Source: Rhodococcoides fascians A44A
Lineage (GTDB): Bacteria; Actinomycetota; Actinomycetes; Mycobacteriales; Mycobacteriaceae
Length of the DNA stretch: 64,000 nucleotides
Reading direction: 5' to 3'
NCBI RefSeq assembly: GCF_000760735.1
Contig: NZ_JMEX01000008.1
Span: 2,514,915-2,578,914 of the forward strand
Numbering within the stretch: position 1 is the stretch's first letter; each line of letters opens with the position of its first letter. The notes under the pieces are model-generated. The model was not told the DNA's origin. It was given only the letters and a program-made list of their open reading frames with translations, and did not search any database. A program made the translations under genes and the position numbers. Below, in pieces: positions 25,703 through 35,217 of the stretch.

Positions 25703-27180
25703 GCCTTCTTCTTTTTCTTCAGCTCGACAGGACCGCGTCGCCGACGAACAGTCGGACGGCGCGGTTCTTCTTTGCGGCGAAGAGTCGGGCGAAGCAGCTC
25801 TTCGGTGCGCGCGAGGATGCGCGGACGGCGGAGAGTACGAGCGCCCCACTCACCGAGTGTGACCCCTGCGGCGATTCCGCAGCCGATGCCGAACGCGGCG
25901 AACAGCGAACTGATGCCGAGCAGCAGCTGGTCGTTGAGTATCGCGTACAGGCCTCGGTACAGCGCCAGACCGGGCAGCAGCGGCGTGATGCCCGCGACCG
26001 CGACGATCAGTGGTGGAATCAGCGCGCGACGTGCCATCAGACCACCGGCGAAGCCGACGACCGTGGCAGCGAACGCCGAGGCGATGATCGGACCCGTGTC
26101 GACGGTCTGCACCAGCAGCGACACCAACGCCCCGGCGAAACCGCCGAGGAACGCAGCCGTCAGTGCACGCTTCTCCGCGTAGCACGCCAGGGCGTAGAAC
26201 AGCGCTGCCGCAGCACCGGCCAACACCTTGGTCGGAACCTCGAGAATGTCCGGCGGGGCGGTATTGCTGATGAGCGGCAGATCGCTGCCGATGATCGCCG
26301 CCAGCTTCAACGACGTGGCGACGCCGGCAATGATGCCGCCCGTCATCATCAAGACCTCGAAGAACCTGGCCGACGCCGTGATCGGCGCCCCCGTGATGGC
26401 GTCCTGAACCGAGCCCACCAACGACAGCCCGGACAGCAGCACAGTCACACCGGCCGCGATGACGAGCGACGGCGACACCGTGACGCCCAGCTGATCCTGG
26501 AAGTTGAACAGCGTGATCGCCGGTGTCGCCGCGACGAAGCCGCCGACGACCTGCTGGAAGAAGAACGGAAGACCGACCCGGTTGAGGACGCGGCCGATTC
26601 GGTCGATCACCATCGTCGTCAGGAAGCTCACGACGGCCACCAGCACACCACCGCCGAGCAACACACCGATGGACGCGGCCATGCCCGCCCACGCGAACGT
26701 CGCCGTCCACCGGTTGTACGGGTGCGGGGCAGTGGTGATCGCGTCCAACGTGTCCAGTGCCTGCGACGGCGGAATCAGCTTCAGCCGAATGCTGCGGATC
26801 AACCGGTCGACAGCCGCGAGCCGCGTGAAGTCCATCGAACGGTAATGAACGATGCGCATCGTCGTCGACGGCGGACGCGTTGGACCACGATGGGCACTGA
26901 TGGTGATGGAGTTGTACGTCACATCGACATCACAGCGCGCAAGACCATACGTGGCCGCTACATTCTGGACCTGGGTCGTCGTATCCATCGCAGCGGTGCC
27001 CGACGCCAACAGAACCTCACCCACCCGAACAGCCAGATCCAGAACCTCCGCCACCACCGCGTCGTCGGTGAGGTCGATCGGCTGCAGCGGTGACGGCGCT
27101 GCAGTGGGTGTATCGATAGTGGCGCGACGCTCGCCGGTCAGACGACTCAGCGAGGTCGTCAAGTCTTGCAGAAAGCTCAT
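25699..27180 (-). CDS. thrE: Threonine/serine exporter, ThrE family
   Basis: 493 residues. A soluble N-terminal domain (about 45-170, GEVLLASGTAAMDTTTQVQNVA and DVDVTYNSITISA) is followed by about ten hydrophobic helices, the ThrE/YjjP-YjjB fused arrangement. C-terminus is very basic and ends KKKKKA. Exports L-threonine and L-serine in Corynebacterium relatives. Start at ATG 27180. Confidence 0.92.
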   Translation of the reverse strand: MSFLQDLTTSLSRLTGERRATIDTPTAAPSPLQPIDLTDDAVVAEVLDLAVRVGEVLLASGTAAMDTTTQVQNVAATYGLARCDVDVTYNSITISAHRGPTRPPSTTMRIVHYRSMDFTRLAAVDRLIRSIRLKLIPPSQALDTLDAITTAPHPYNRWTATFAWAGMAASIGVLLGGGVLVAVVSFLTTMVIDRIGRVLNRVGLPFFFQQVVGGFVAATPAITLFNFQDQLGVTVSPSLVIAAGVTVLLSGLSLVGSVQDAITGAPITASARFFEVLMMTGGIIAGVATSLKLAAIIGSDLPLISNTAPPDILEVPTKVLAGAAAALFYALACYAEKRALTAAFLGGFAGALVSLLVQTVDTGPIIASAFAATVVGFAGGLMARRALIPPLIVAVAGITPLLPGLALYRGLYAILNDQLLLGISSLFAAFGIGCGIAAGVTLGEWGARTLRRPRILARTEELLRPTLRRKEEPRRPTVRRRRGPVELKKKKKA

Positions 27181-27268
27181 GTCCGTTTTCTGTAGCTGGG
27201 GTGATCCACCGACAAGGTACCTGTTTGGACTGTGCGTTCGATGAACGGATATGCTGTCCCCGCACAAC

Positions 27269-27340
27269 GCCTCCTTAGCTCAGCGGTAGAGCACTCGCCT
27301 TGTAAGCGAGCGGTCAACGGTTCAATCCCGTTAGGGGGCT
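27269..27340 (+). tRNA. tRNA-Thr(TGT)
   Basis: 72-base cloverleaf: acceptor GCCTCCT pairs with AGGGGGC (27333-27339), D arm with AGCTCAGCGGTAGAGC, anticodon stem CTCGC/GCGAG with loop CTTGTAA (anticodon TGT at 27301-27303), T arm GGTTCAATCCC. CCA is not encoded in full. Its 3' part is the attachment site of the following island. Confidence 0.96.
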
Positions 27341-27344
27341 CCGC
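27295..27344. other. attL, 50-bp direct repeat in the 3' part of tRNA-Thr
   Basis: Runs from the anticodon stem through the tRNA 3' end. Identical over 50 bases to 46006-46055, 18,711 bp away. The island's integrase gene begins 23 bases inside. Confidence 0.95.
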
Positions 27345-27349
27345 CCAAG

Positions 27350-27390
27350 AAGGCCTTTGACCAGCAATTATGCGAGTCGGGGGCCTTTTT
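27350..27390. terminator. Terminator after attL
   Basis: AAGGCC (27350-27355) and GGCCTT (27382-27387) flank a loop, and a T run follows on the plus strand. Serves the interrupted tRNA gene and possibly the convergent integrase. Confidence 0.55.
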
Positions 27391-28630
27391 GATTTTCAGG
27401 CTGGATTGCCGAGTTGTCACGACTTGTCACAAGTCGTTCCAAACTCGCTGCAGCGAGGCCTAGGGCGTCATCCTGAGAGTGCGCGTAGGTACGCATCGTG
27501 AAGGCCGAATCTGCATGCCCCAGCCAAGCCGAAATGACGGCAATTGGGACCCCTTGAAGGTGCATCAGGGTGGCGCACGTGTGCCGAGCATCGTGCAGTC
27601 GAATCGGGGTCACGCCTGCCGACTTGCAGATGGCTTGCCAGTAGTTCGAGACGGTGTCCGGGTGGTACGGCTGGCCGCTCTCGTCGCTGACAACGTGGGT
27701 GCCGGGACCGTAGGCCTCGCCGAGGGCCAGACGCTCCCGCTGCTGCTGAGTCCGTGCTTGCTTCAACGCTTTCGTCAGTGCTGGAGTCAGCGGAAGACTC
27801 CTGGTTGACCTCTCGGTCTTGGTCTCACCCTCAACCACCTTGCCGTTCACTGAGACCCGGTTGTTGGATATCCGCACCCGACCAGCGTCGAAATCGATGT
27901 CGATCCATCGGAGTCCGCACACCTCACCTCGCCGAAGTCCGGATAGCGATAGGTGCCATGCATGCCCGTTGCGGTCTGTGTTGGCTTTGGTCAACACGGT
28001 CCGAACCTCGGCCTCGGTGAAGGTCTTCATGGCCTTTTTTGTCCGAGGCATCCGGTCGACCAGTGCAGCCACGTCGCGGACCAACATGCCTTGCTTCACC
28101 AGGCCGGTAAGGACCGCGCTGATCGTGTTGATCATGGGATTTACGGTCTGTGGCCCCCAAGGCCGGCGGGGCTTGCCCTTGCTGTTCGACAGCGTTCCCG
28201 CTACCAGCTCGTTGATCAGTGCATCGATATGAGCTTTGGTGACCTTCTGGACAGGCAGAGACCCGTACTTCTGCCGGAACGGAGCAAGGGCGTGACGTGA
28301 CGCGCTGAGTGTGGTCGGGCGTACCCGGCGGCCCATCAGCCAGTTCTCGCATGCCGTGTCAACGGTCAGCTCCGAGGATGAGACATGGGTGCCTCGAGCC
28401 ACCTCATCGAGCACGCGGGCCAGCACTGCCCGTGCCTCCTTCTCTGTGTCGTACCTCTTGCGCGTCTGTACACGCTTGACCTTGATCGAGTGCGTGCCGT
28501 CCGCGTTTTGGACTGGGATCTCACGGGTACCGGCGTCGACGGTGACCTGATATCGGGCCACCTTCTTACGGGTCGTCCGGTCGGTGACCATGTACTTCGT
28601 GATCTGAGGCGGGAGCTGCTGCCTAGCCAT
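27368..28630 (-). CDS. int: Tyrosine site-specific integrase
   Basis: 420 residues from ATG 28630. N-terminal arm-binding region, a core-binding domain (TACENWLMGRRVRPTTLS) and a catalytic domain with LSGLRRGEVCGLRW (Arg), HDARHTCATL (HxxR), WLGHAD (His) and MRTYAH (nucleophile Tyr). Integrates and excises the island at tRNA-Thr. Its start overlaps the repressor's stop by 8 bases. A 14-bp motif in its 3' coding end recurs near the right end of the island. Confidence 0.95.
   Translation of the reverse strand: MARQQLPPQITKYMVTDRTTRKKVARYQVTVDAGTREIPVQNADGTHSIKVKRVQTRKRYDTEKEARAVLARVLDEVARGTHVSSSELTVDTACENWLMGRRVRPTTLSASRHALAPFRQKYGSLPVQKVTKAHIDALINELVAGTLSNSKGKPRRPWGPQTVNPMINTISAVLTGLVKQGMLVRDVAALVDRMPRTKKAMKTFTEAEVRTVLTKANTDRNGHAWHLSLSGLRRGEVCGLRWIDIDFDAGRVRISNNRVSVNGKVVEGETKTERSTRSLPLTPALTKALKQARTQQQRERLALGEAYGPGTHVVSDESGQPYHPDTVSNYWQAICKSAGVTPIRLHDARHTCATLMHLQGVPIAVISAWLGHADSAFTMRTYAHSQDDALGLAAASLERLVTSRDNSAIQPENQKGPRLA
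27413..27433. other. Candidate left arm-type integrase site
   Basis: GTTGTCAC (27413-27420) next to CGACTTGTCACAAG (27420-27433), within the end of the integrase gene. The same 14-mer and 8-mer occur together at 45879-45900, inside the other end of the island. Confidence 0.6.
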
Positions 28631-29231
28631 CAGAGTCCACCGTCCAGCCTTTGTCGCGCATCTGCTTCGCGTGCACCGACAGCATTGTTTCTCCGGCAGA
28701 TACCGCGAAACCCATCTGGAACGTGCTCGGTCCAGTTTGGGTGATCCCACCGTCAACGTCACTGTCACCGACCTGGATGGGTCGGGTCGACTTGGGGAGG
28801 TCACCGTCGATTTGCATCTGACGCATGCGGGCCAGAGTGCGAGATGCCCTGAGCCGAGCAATCTCCGGCGACGGAGACTCCTCTAACGGGTCGAGCGGGA
28901 TCTCGCCACCGAACCACCGCACGCCGTCGATTGCACGCCGCTCAACACCCGGAGCTACCTCGACAGGGCCGTCGGGAACGTCGCGGTAGATCAGCGAGAT
29001 TGGCGGGACACCAAGTGCAAGAGCAAGTCTGACGACGGTCGAGACGGACGGCATGGTCTTGAGTCGCTTGTACTCGATGTTGGAGACGATTGAGCGTGGA
29101 AGTCCTGCTGCTTCGGCGAGCTTGGCCTGAGAGAGTCCAGCGGCGGACCTCAGGTCCTTTAAATCGTTGCCAAGTCGTTCGGCTGACCTCTGCTCCCAGT
29201 CGGCCCACTGCTGTTCCATGAGTTGCATCAT
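28623..29231 (-). CDS. XRE family repressor of the island
   Basis: About 202 residues. Helix-turn-helix at about 20-75 (LRSAAGLSQAKLAEAAGLPRS, NIEYKRLKTMPSVSTVVRL). The C-terminal region is hydrophilic and without a recognised peptidase motif. ATG codons at 29231, 29228 and 29219 are all possible and none has a clear binding site. Divergent from the excisionase-like gene and overlapping the integrase start, the layout of an integration-control switch. Confidence 0.82.
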   Translation of the reverse strand: MMQLMEQQWADWEQRSAERLGNDLKDLRSAAGLSQAKLAEAAGLPRSIVSNIEYKRLKTMPSVSTVVRLALALGVPPISLIYRDVPDGPVEVAPGVERRAIDGVRWFGGEIPLDPLEESPSPEIARLRASRTLARMRQMQIDGDLPKSTRPIQVGDSDVDGGITQTGPSTFQMGFAVSAGETMLSVHAKQMRDKGWTVDSDG

Positions 29232-29342
29232 GAGGATGCATCTTATGCCAATTATTGCATCGTGTCGATTGATCTGATTAGGTCTCAATGGGAAGCAACC
29301 GCACCCCGTTTTTGTATCCAGAGGAAACATTAGGAGAACGGC

Positions 29343-29531
29343 ATGGCACAGCTACTTCAGACGGACCAGGCGTCCAGTCGACTCGGCATCAGCCGCAGCA
29401 AGCTCTTTGGGCTTATTCAGTCGGGCGAGCTGCCGTCCGTGAAGGTCGGCAAGCGCCGACTGGTTTCCGATTCGGCCATCGATCAGTTCATCGCGAAGCT
29501 TGAGGCCGAAGCCGGACGGCAGAGCGCCTGA
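29343..29531 (+). CDS. Excisionase-like helix-turn-helix protein
   Basis: 62 residues, start preceded by AGGAGAACGGC. LLQTDQASSRLGISRSKLF and SGELPSVKVGKRRLV form the winged helix of the HTH_17/excisionase family. In islands like this it directs excision or regulates the early operon. Followed on the same strand by the genes at 29616 and 29917. Confidence 0.85.
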   Translation: MAQLLQTDQASSRLGISRSKLFGLIQSGELPSVKVGKRRLVSDSAIDQFIAKLEAEAGRQSA

Positions 29532-29615
29532 CTAACAGAACCGCCCCGCTTGATCCCGTCGGTTGCACCCGAGGGGAGCGGGACGGCCAGAACACCCACA
29601 CTAAGAAGGAATTCA

Positions 29616-29942
29616 ATGACCCAATCTAGTCCGCTGAGCCCGAATGATTACGAGGAGGCCGCAACTCGCCTCCTCTTGGCCGCAGTGATGTCCGGCCGAC
29701 GCTTCGTTGTCAGTGCTGTGTTGTCCTCAATCAAGGCCCGCCGTCCTCACCACTGGATGAATGGACTGATCGTCAGGGACATGGAGGCCAAGGGCTTGCT
29801 TCAACACGCGGGGTACGGCGGATCTCACTTTCCATTGGATAGGGGTAAACCCTCGAATCTTTGGATGTGCAACGGGAGCGTGGCCCGGATCAGGGCGAGG
29901 AATCTACTGGCTGCAGATGGGAAGGGCCGAGATGCCCGCTGA
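29616..29942 (+). CDS. Hypothetical island protein
   Basis: 108 residues from ATG 29616, with AAGAAGG before it. Helical (DYEEAATRLLLAAVMSGRRF), then a HHWMNGLIVRDMEAKGLLQH segment like a small winged helix. No family recognised. It overlaps the start of the DUF3631 gene, so they are probably co-translated. Confidence 0.6.
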   Translation: MTQSSPLSPNDYEEAATRLLLAAVMSGRRFVVSAVLSSIKARRPHHWMNGLIVRDMEAKGLLQHAGYGGSHFPLDRGKPSNLWMCNGSVARIRARNLLAADGKGRDAR

Positions 29943-30768
29943 GTGCTCGACGAGCGAATCCGACAATGTCCCTGCTGACGACGCGACACAGGACGAAGAC
30001 TGCAGCGGGCGGGCGATTCTCGACGACGTGCATGCTGCGATCAGCCGCTACTGTCAGTTGCCCAGCGACGAAGCCCTCGACGCGGTGAGTCTCTGGGTTG
30101 TTCACACCCACGTAAGCGACATCTTCGACTTCGCACCTCGATTGGTAGTCCGCAGCCCCGAAAAGCGTTCTGGCAAAACGCGCTTGCTGGAGATACTCGC
30201 AGAACTCGCACACTCGCCACTGAGGACCGTGAACGCGTCCGTCCCGTACATCTTCAGATCGCTGAACGAGGATGGCGGACGCACCTTGTTCATCGACGAA
30301 GCTGACGCCCTGTTCGGGACCCGCAACAAGGCAGACCAGCACGAGAGCCTTCGCGGCCTCTTGAATGCCGGATTTCAGCGCGGGCTCACCTACGGTCGAA
30401 TGTCGACTGAGATGCTTCCAGAGGAGTTCGACGCGTTCGCGCCGGCTGTCGTGGCGGGAATCGGCCGGATGCCCGACACAATCGAGGACCGTTCCGTCAT
30501 CATCCGAATGCGAAGGAGAAAGGACTCGGAAGCAGTCGCTCCGTTCAGGATTCGCCGTGACAGGCCGGCGCTCGAGGTGATGAAGGACCGGATCGCTCTG
30601 TGGGCTGTGGACGCCGCTACTCGATTGATGGACGCTCAGCCCGACATGCCGGTCGAAGATCGTGCAGCGGACGTCTGGGAGCCCCTAGTCGCAGTCGCGG
30701 ACGAGGCGGGCTCAGACTGGCCGACGAGAGCTCGCAAGGCAGCGCTTGCCCTGACCACGCAGGCTTAA
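29917..30768 (+). CDS. DUF3631-type ATPase, N-terminal part, ends at in-frame stop
   Basis: 283 residues (ATG 29932 is an alternative start with a better binding site). Walker A-like SPEKRSGKTRLLEIL (about 80-94) and Walker B TLFIDEADALFG (about 127-138) of the DUF3631 replication-helicase-like family seen in actinobacterial mobile elements. The frame stops at TAA 30766-30768, but the same frame continues without shift into the family's C-terminal segment at 30778-31062. A partner primase is not seen. The product is probably truncated. Confidence 0.75.
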   Translation: MGRAEMPAECSTSESDNVPADDATQDEDCSGRAILDDVHAAISRYCQLPSDEALDAVSLWVVHTHVSDIFDFAPRLVVRSPEKRSGKTRLLEILAELAHSPLRTVNASVPYIFRSLNEDGGRTLFIDEADALFGTRNKADQHESLRGLLNAGFQRGLTYGRMSTEMLPEEFDAFAPAVVAGIGRMPDTIEDRSVIIRMRRRKDSEAVAPFRIRRDRPALEVMKDRIALWAVDAATRLMDAQPDMPVEDRAADVWEPLVAVADEAGSDWPTRARKAALALTTQA

Positions 30769-30777
30769 ATCGACGAC

Positions 30778-31062
30778 GTGGAGGCAAGCAAGACCCGCAT
30801 CTTGGGGGACATACGAGCCGTCTTCAAGGGCTGCCCCACTACCCACTTCTTCAAGGCCGACGATCTTTGCGCCGCGCTGATGCGTCTGGACGAGTCTCCC
30901 TGGGCCGATAGGTCGCTGAACCCCTCGAAGCTTGGGCATCAACTTAAGCCGTATGGAATCCGGACTGCTCACAACGCTGACAAGTCCGGCCGTGGGTACC
31001 GGACTGCCGACTTCCGGGATGCCTTCGAGCGGTACCTACCGGTGCTTGCTCCGGAGGCGTAA
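30778..31062 (+). pseudogene. C-terminal remainder of the DUF3631 gene
   Basis: 94 residues in the same frame as the upstream ATPase: KTRILGDIRAVF, FFKADDLCAALMRLDESPW and GRGYRTADFRDAFERYL are the usual end of DUF3631 proteins. A GTG at 30778 exists but has no binding site, so separate translation is doubtful. A single nonsense change at 30766 explains the split. Confidence 0.7.
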
Positions 31063-31094
31063 CTGGCTAAATTAGGGGCGGGCTGGGAGGGACT

Positions 31095-31298
31095 GTGAAG
31101 GTAGCGGATTACCTGACGGTCATCCGTCAAGCTGTATTGCTCATGAACGGCGAGGTCCTCTGGTGTCCGGTTTATCGCTCGCCGGACGCCATCGGACACC
31201 TCAGGACGCCTTCTAGAGACCACACCAAACTCGGAGCAGCGTCCTTCACAGGCGGGTGGCACGTCAACCGAGAGATTGAACTTTCAGACCGAAAGTAA
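31095..31298 (+). CDS. Small hypothetical protein
   Basis: 67 residues from a GTG preceded by GGGAGGGACT, a reasonable binding site. Sequence such as GEVLWCPVYRSPDAIGHL looks protein-like, but no family is recognised. Weak call. Confidence 0.35.
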   Translation: MKVADYLTVIRQAVLLMNGEVLWCPVYRSPDAIGHLRTPSRDHTKLGAASFTGGWHVNREIELSDRK

Positions 31299-32250
31299 CG
31301 CGACATAGGGTTTGCCTGGGAGCAAGTGGGAGCTCGCCGCGGTGAGCGATGAACCGGCGATCCACAACACCTCAAGCCAGGTGTCTTAGCTTCGTCGACG
31401 AAACGTCTGACTCAAAGAACCGAATTCGTTTGCGGTGCCACTGGAGTGGTCGCATGATCGATCCCGTCATGTAAGTCTCCAAGCTGTGGAAGGCAGCCCC
31501 GGTTATCCAAGATATGCGCAGTGCAGACGGTTCTAAGTACAGAGTCGATCATCGTCGTTGTGGGTGTCCAGCTGGCTTTGATTTTTAGCGATCTTAGCTA
31601 TGGGCCCGCGTACCGCAAAGGTGTCCCAAGTCGTTGACCTGCTGATCTTTGGACACCTTCGAGTCCATATAGCGAAGTAGACCCGGCTGTAGTCCGTACC
31701 AAGACTGTATGAATTGACCCAAGTCCACGTATATCAAGTGTCAGAGAGGGGCACACTGCAATTTCTGTGGCAGGGACTCCGCTGGGGCCGAGCCTTCCGA
31801 TCCGGAAGGGAAGTGAAAGAGGAGAAGTGAGTATTGATCCCTGCCCTGGCTGTATAGTCATGAACGCGACAGGGTTTGCTTCACTGGTTACTGCAGGAAC
31901 AAGCAGAAGCGGTCTGAGAGGTTTTGCAATCCAGGCTGTGGATCGTCTGTCTGCGCACCTTTTTCAACACAGCGGTTTTCACAAGCGTGTAGTCCGAAGG
32001 TGTGAAGTTTGATCAGCGGACAAGCGCTGGCTCAGTGGGCTCTATTTCCTCGCCCGGGCGGGGGAGAGTCAGTTTCGTAGGTATTGCTCTGCCAGGTAGT
32101 CGGATGGCGCATTGGGGTCTGGCTGGCTTGGGTTGCATATGCCTTGAACATATTGCCTTTGGTTCATCACGCCGTATGCGGCTGTAGCGTCAGTCACCAA
32201 GGTACGGCCACCGGTTGTCGATCTGGAAGTTCCGAGGTGATTGAGCCCCC
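31299..32250. other. About 950 bases with no convincing gene
   Basis: Visibly more AT-rich than the core genome. Short frames exist on both strands but have poor composition and starts. No strong repeat or tRNA-like fold was found. Confidence 0.5.
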
Positions 32251-33390
32251 TCATCTCAGCTCTGGCGGAAGGAGATCGAGCATCTCGACAGCGGAACCAT
32301 TCCATTGATAGCGGACAGAAGTAGTCTCACCGTCAGAGCACGCATTGCACGATTGGCCGGTTCGGTATGTGAGAGTCACCGTGTCCGATTCTCCGGTGCC
32401 TGCGGCCAGATCCGTGAACGGCAGAGCCTCGTAGGTAGCTGTTCCCTGGAAGATGCCCCGGTTGAACATCAGCGCGTGCGATGGAGAGCTGCCAGTACCA
32501 CCCTCAATGGACACTACGACAGCGGACAACTCGGCGCACGGGTCGAAGTTGCTAGCTAGCGGAACATCTGACCATGATCGTCCGGTAAGGGGTTCAGGCC
32601 CGAGTTTCGCTAAGCCACCGACGACGGCCTGCTGCTCAGTGACGACGCCGCATTCGGAAGCTGGCTCGGGAGGCTCCGCGCTTGTTGGGGTTCGGCCGCG
32701 AGGTGGCGATGTTGGCTGCTGGGTTGAACTTGTGGCCACTGGCCGGGTGTCGGCTGCGCAATCTTGGGCCAGCAGGTCACGGAAGCGCGGGTACGGGCCC
32801 TCGTAGTACACGCTGCTCACCATCGAGCTGCCGGTGAATGTTGGCCCGTCTGGGAGTTTGAGGCCGCTCAAGGCCGTGCTGGGTATATCAACCGCAAGCA
32901 TGTTGCCGTTCTGACGCACCTTCAGATTCTCGATTACCACTCGATCTTCTGACTCCCCGGATGTTCCGTCCACATATGCCTCGTAGGAGCCCCTGAGTGA
33001 GGTGCTGGGGCCGATGGAGACGGACAACTCTCCGCTGGCCTCCGACCGGTCCGAGAACTGAAACAAGACCGTCAGGAACTCGCTGCCTTCGTACCATTCG
33101 GTCGGCAGAGTCGGAGACGGAACCGGCTCGACGAATGCCACGGACAGATCGATACCCGATTGGTCGAACCTGGAGAGCGTCATGTTCTCGGCCACCTGGG
33201 ACGTTGCCGTTCCCTCTGGAGCTTCTGTGCAGTTCACTGTGCTGGGGATGCTCAGGCTCGGTGCCTGGTCACTCGTCGCTCCACAACCCGCCACAGCCGC
33301 CGCCGACACGACGGCCACGGCAAGCGTTGCGCCGACCCCTTGTCGCGTAATCCGAACGAATCTGTTGCCACTGCCACCCGAGCTACCCAA
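32251..33390 (-). CDS. Lipoprotein with LppP/LprE-like C-terminal domain
   Basis: 379 residues. A signal sequence ends in the lipobox AVAGC (Cys about 36), so it is anchored outside the membrane. A middle beta-rich region (about 60-215), a Pro/Ser/Thr linker (about 225-245), then a domain with ECGVVTEQQAVVGGLAKLG and VSIEGGTGSSPSHALMFNRG typical of mycobacterial LppP/LprE lipoproteins. Function unknown. It is a single cargo gene on an island, which is unusual for this family. Confidence 0.8.
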   Translation of the reverse strand: MGSSGGSGNRFVRITRQGVGATLAVAVVSAAAVAGCGATSDQAPSLSIPSTVNCTEAPEGTATSQVAENMTLSRFDQSGIDLSVAFVEPVPSPTLPTEWYEGSEFLTVLFQFSDRSEASGELSVSIGPSTSLRGSYEAYVDGTSGESEDRVVIENLKVRQNGNMLAVDIPSTALSGLKLPDGPTFTGSSMVSSVYYEGPYPRFRDLLAQDCAADTRPVATSSTQQPTSPPRGRTPTSAEPPEPASECGVVTEQQAVVGGLAKLGPEPLTGRSWSDVPLASNFDPCAELSAVVVSIEGGTGSSPSHALMFNRGIFQGTATYEALPFTDLAAGTGESDTVTLTYRTGQSCNACSDGETTSVRYQWNGSAVEMLDLLPPELR

Positions 33391-33431
33391 CGCCTGATCC
33401 CTCCACTGTCCGGCGAACTACATCGTGGGCT

Positions 33432-33450
33432 ATATCCGATTTTGGGATAT
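33432..33450. promoter_or_regulatory. Inverted repeat upstream of the small XRE regulator
   Basis: ATATCC (33432-33437) and GGATAT (33445-33450) with a 7-base centre, 28 bases before the GTG at 33478. A likely autoregulatory operator. Confidence 0.5.
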
Positions 33451-33477
33451 TTGGTTACAGGGCGATGCCCTTGTCCC

Positions 33478-33717
33478 GTGGAAAAGTCGATCTACTCAGC
33501 CGAGTACAGGCAGCTTTGCCTGAAGCTCCGCTCGCTGAGGGTCGCGGGAGGATTGACTCAGGCCACAGTGGCGGCGACCCTGGGCGTTCCACAATCGTTT
33601 GTCAGCAAGTACGAGTCCGGAGAACGAAGGCTGGACGTGATTGAGCTCCAGCACGTAGCCCATGCACTGGGTACAACAGCCACTCAGATCTTGTTGGGCC
33701 TCAAACCGGAGGATTGA
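33478..33717 (+). CDS. Small XRE family regulator
   Basis: 79 residues from GTG 33478; almost entirely one helix-turn-helix (GGLTQATVAATLGVPQSFVSKYESGERRLDVIEL). A single-domain Cro/C1-like repressor or antitoxin-type protein. Divergent from the lipoprotein. No toxin-like gene is directly adjacent. Confidence 0.85.
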   Translation: MEKSIYSAEYRQLCLKLRSLRVAGGLTQATVAATLGVPQSFVSKYESGERRLDVIELQHVAHALGTTATQILLGLKPED

Positions 33718-34255
33718 GTCGCCGTCTGACCACGAGACTCGCTTCGGGGCCCATCGTCCCGGCTTGCTGACCTCTCGATGTGTCTCAACTGTCAGGCGGT
33801 ACAGCACCCCTCAAGCAACTCATGCCCTGTACCGAACCTGTACTAAGTGCGCATACCTACAGGTCGGAAGGTCCACATCGGCGACCTCCCAACTTTTCCA
33901 ATTCGACATACCACCGGAAATTCTGTGTGAGTACGGCCGAACACACTGTGAAGCAGGCGGACGCTTGCGAGACGGCTGTCAACTCGGTCCGCCCTTAACA
34001 GCCGTTGTCGACGAACCTGCCACCGGCCTACCGAGTTTTGCCGCGGATTACTTCGGCCTATTCGTCCGACTCCACTTGGCCTTCGCCTGGGTAACTCGGC
34101 CTTATGGACAAGGTGCGCAGGGTCTTGACCCAGCGTGCCGCCCAGCCCCTGGCCCGTTCCCACCCACCTTGCCCGGTGCAGTTCAACAAGGGTCGGTCTA
34201 CCCACCCTCGTTGCACTCGTCCTTGCAGCTAACCCCGCCTCTTCAGGGGACATAC
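33718..34255. other. Intergenic stretch before the secreted protein
   Basis: About 540 bases. One frame is open into the next gene, but its translation is unlike protein (rich in Pro, Cys and Arg, with no start signal), and the next gene has its own signal peptide. I see no other feature. Confidence 0.45.
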
Positions 34256-34759
34256 ATGCGTCGTACCGCAATTGCCGTAATTGGAGCACTATCAGCTGTC
34301 CCGCTTGCCTTTCTCTCCTCCACGCCGGCGTCGGCAAATCCGGGCGACATTGAAGCTGTCTTCACCACCACGGTCAATCCTGATGGCGGCAATTCCGTCA
34401 CTGGAACTTTTTCCGCGAAGAAGGCGAACCAGCCGTTCTCCTGCGTCATGAGCGACAACGCCGTTAGCGGTGAACTGCTCCTCTACGGCACTAGCGGATC
34501 CAGCCAGCCGCCCCGTCCCGTCATATCCGTCACGGATACCGACGTGCCTGATGGCAAATACGCCATCGAGTGGATCTGCTACATGTTCGACCCGGAAACC
34601 GGTCAATTGGTTCATGACGGAACCACAGCGGCTCTGGCCGGGCAGCCTGGCTACAGTTCGCCGACCATGCTTGAGGTTCCAGCAGTCGTAGTCCCAGAGC
34701 CTGAGGTTCCGATCTGCACCGGGTCGGCTTGCTTGCCAACCGGATCATTTGGCTTTTGA
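34256..34759 (+). CDS. Small secreted protein
   Basis: 167 residues from ATG 34256 after AGGGGACATAC. A classical signal peptide (RRTAIAVIGALSAVPLAFLS, cleavage after TPASA about residue 28) precedes a beta-rich domain with two possible disulfides (FSCVMS, WICYMF, and ICTGSACLP near the end). No family recognised. Exported by Sec. Confidence 0.72.
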   Translation: MRRTAIAVIGALSAVPLAFLSSTPASANPGDIEAVFTTTVNPDGGNSVTGTFSAKKANQPFSCVMSDNAVSGELLLYGTSGSSQPPRPVISVTDTDVPDGKYAIEWICYMFDPETGQLVHDGTTAALAGQPGYSSPTMLEVPAVVVPEPEVPICTGSACLPTGSFGF

Positions 34760-35217
34760 CTTGATTGAAGCGCTTCAGTTCGTGCTGGTGACAGGCCCAC
34801 GGCGGCAGCGGTGTCTCTACGGCGACCGTCTGCCACAAGTGAGCCGCCCCGATGGCAGGTTTTGTGAGATCCTGTCCCGGATGTAACGCCCTGGCCACGG
34901 ACCGGGATCGAGGGGTTAAGCACTCGGCGGACTGACCTGTCGAGCGACGTCCATCCCGACGGCACCAAGGACAGTTCATGTGGATTCTCTTCTACATTTT
35001 TGGCGGCTCACGACGTAGTGGCCCTCACCCGAATTCCTTGAAGGCTCGAATGAATCGCAGAAAGGCAAGCAAGCGGGCAGTCAAGCACCAGATCGCCCAC
35101 GAGGTCCGGTTGCAGACGGCGCGGAGAAGGGCCGGACTGACGAGCTCCGAAGAAGGTGCGCATCACACGGCTAGTGGGGGCAAGACACTACAGCATCCGT
35201 CGAGGCTGGGGCCAGGA
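34760..35217. other. Intergenic stretch without a convincing gene
   Basis: About 460 bases. A frame from 34978 (MWILFYIFGGSRR) is open but runs antisense into the ImmA/IrrE gene, and its composition is not convincing. Confidence 0.4.

Noticed and set aside
33662..34255. 198 open codons in frame before the secreted protein
   Set aside because: The composition is not protein-like, and the signal peptide begins at ATG 34256 with its own binding site.
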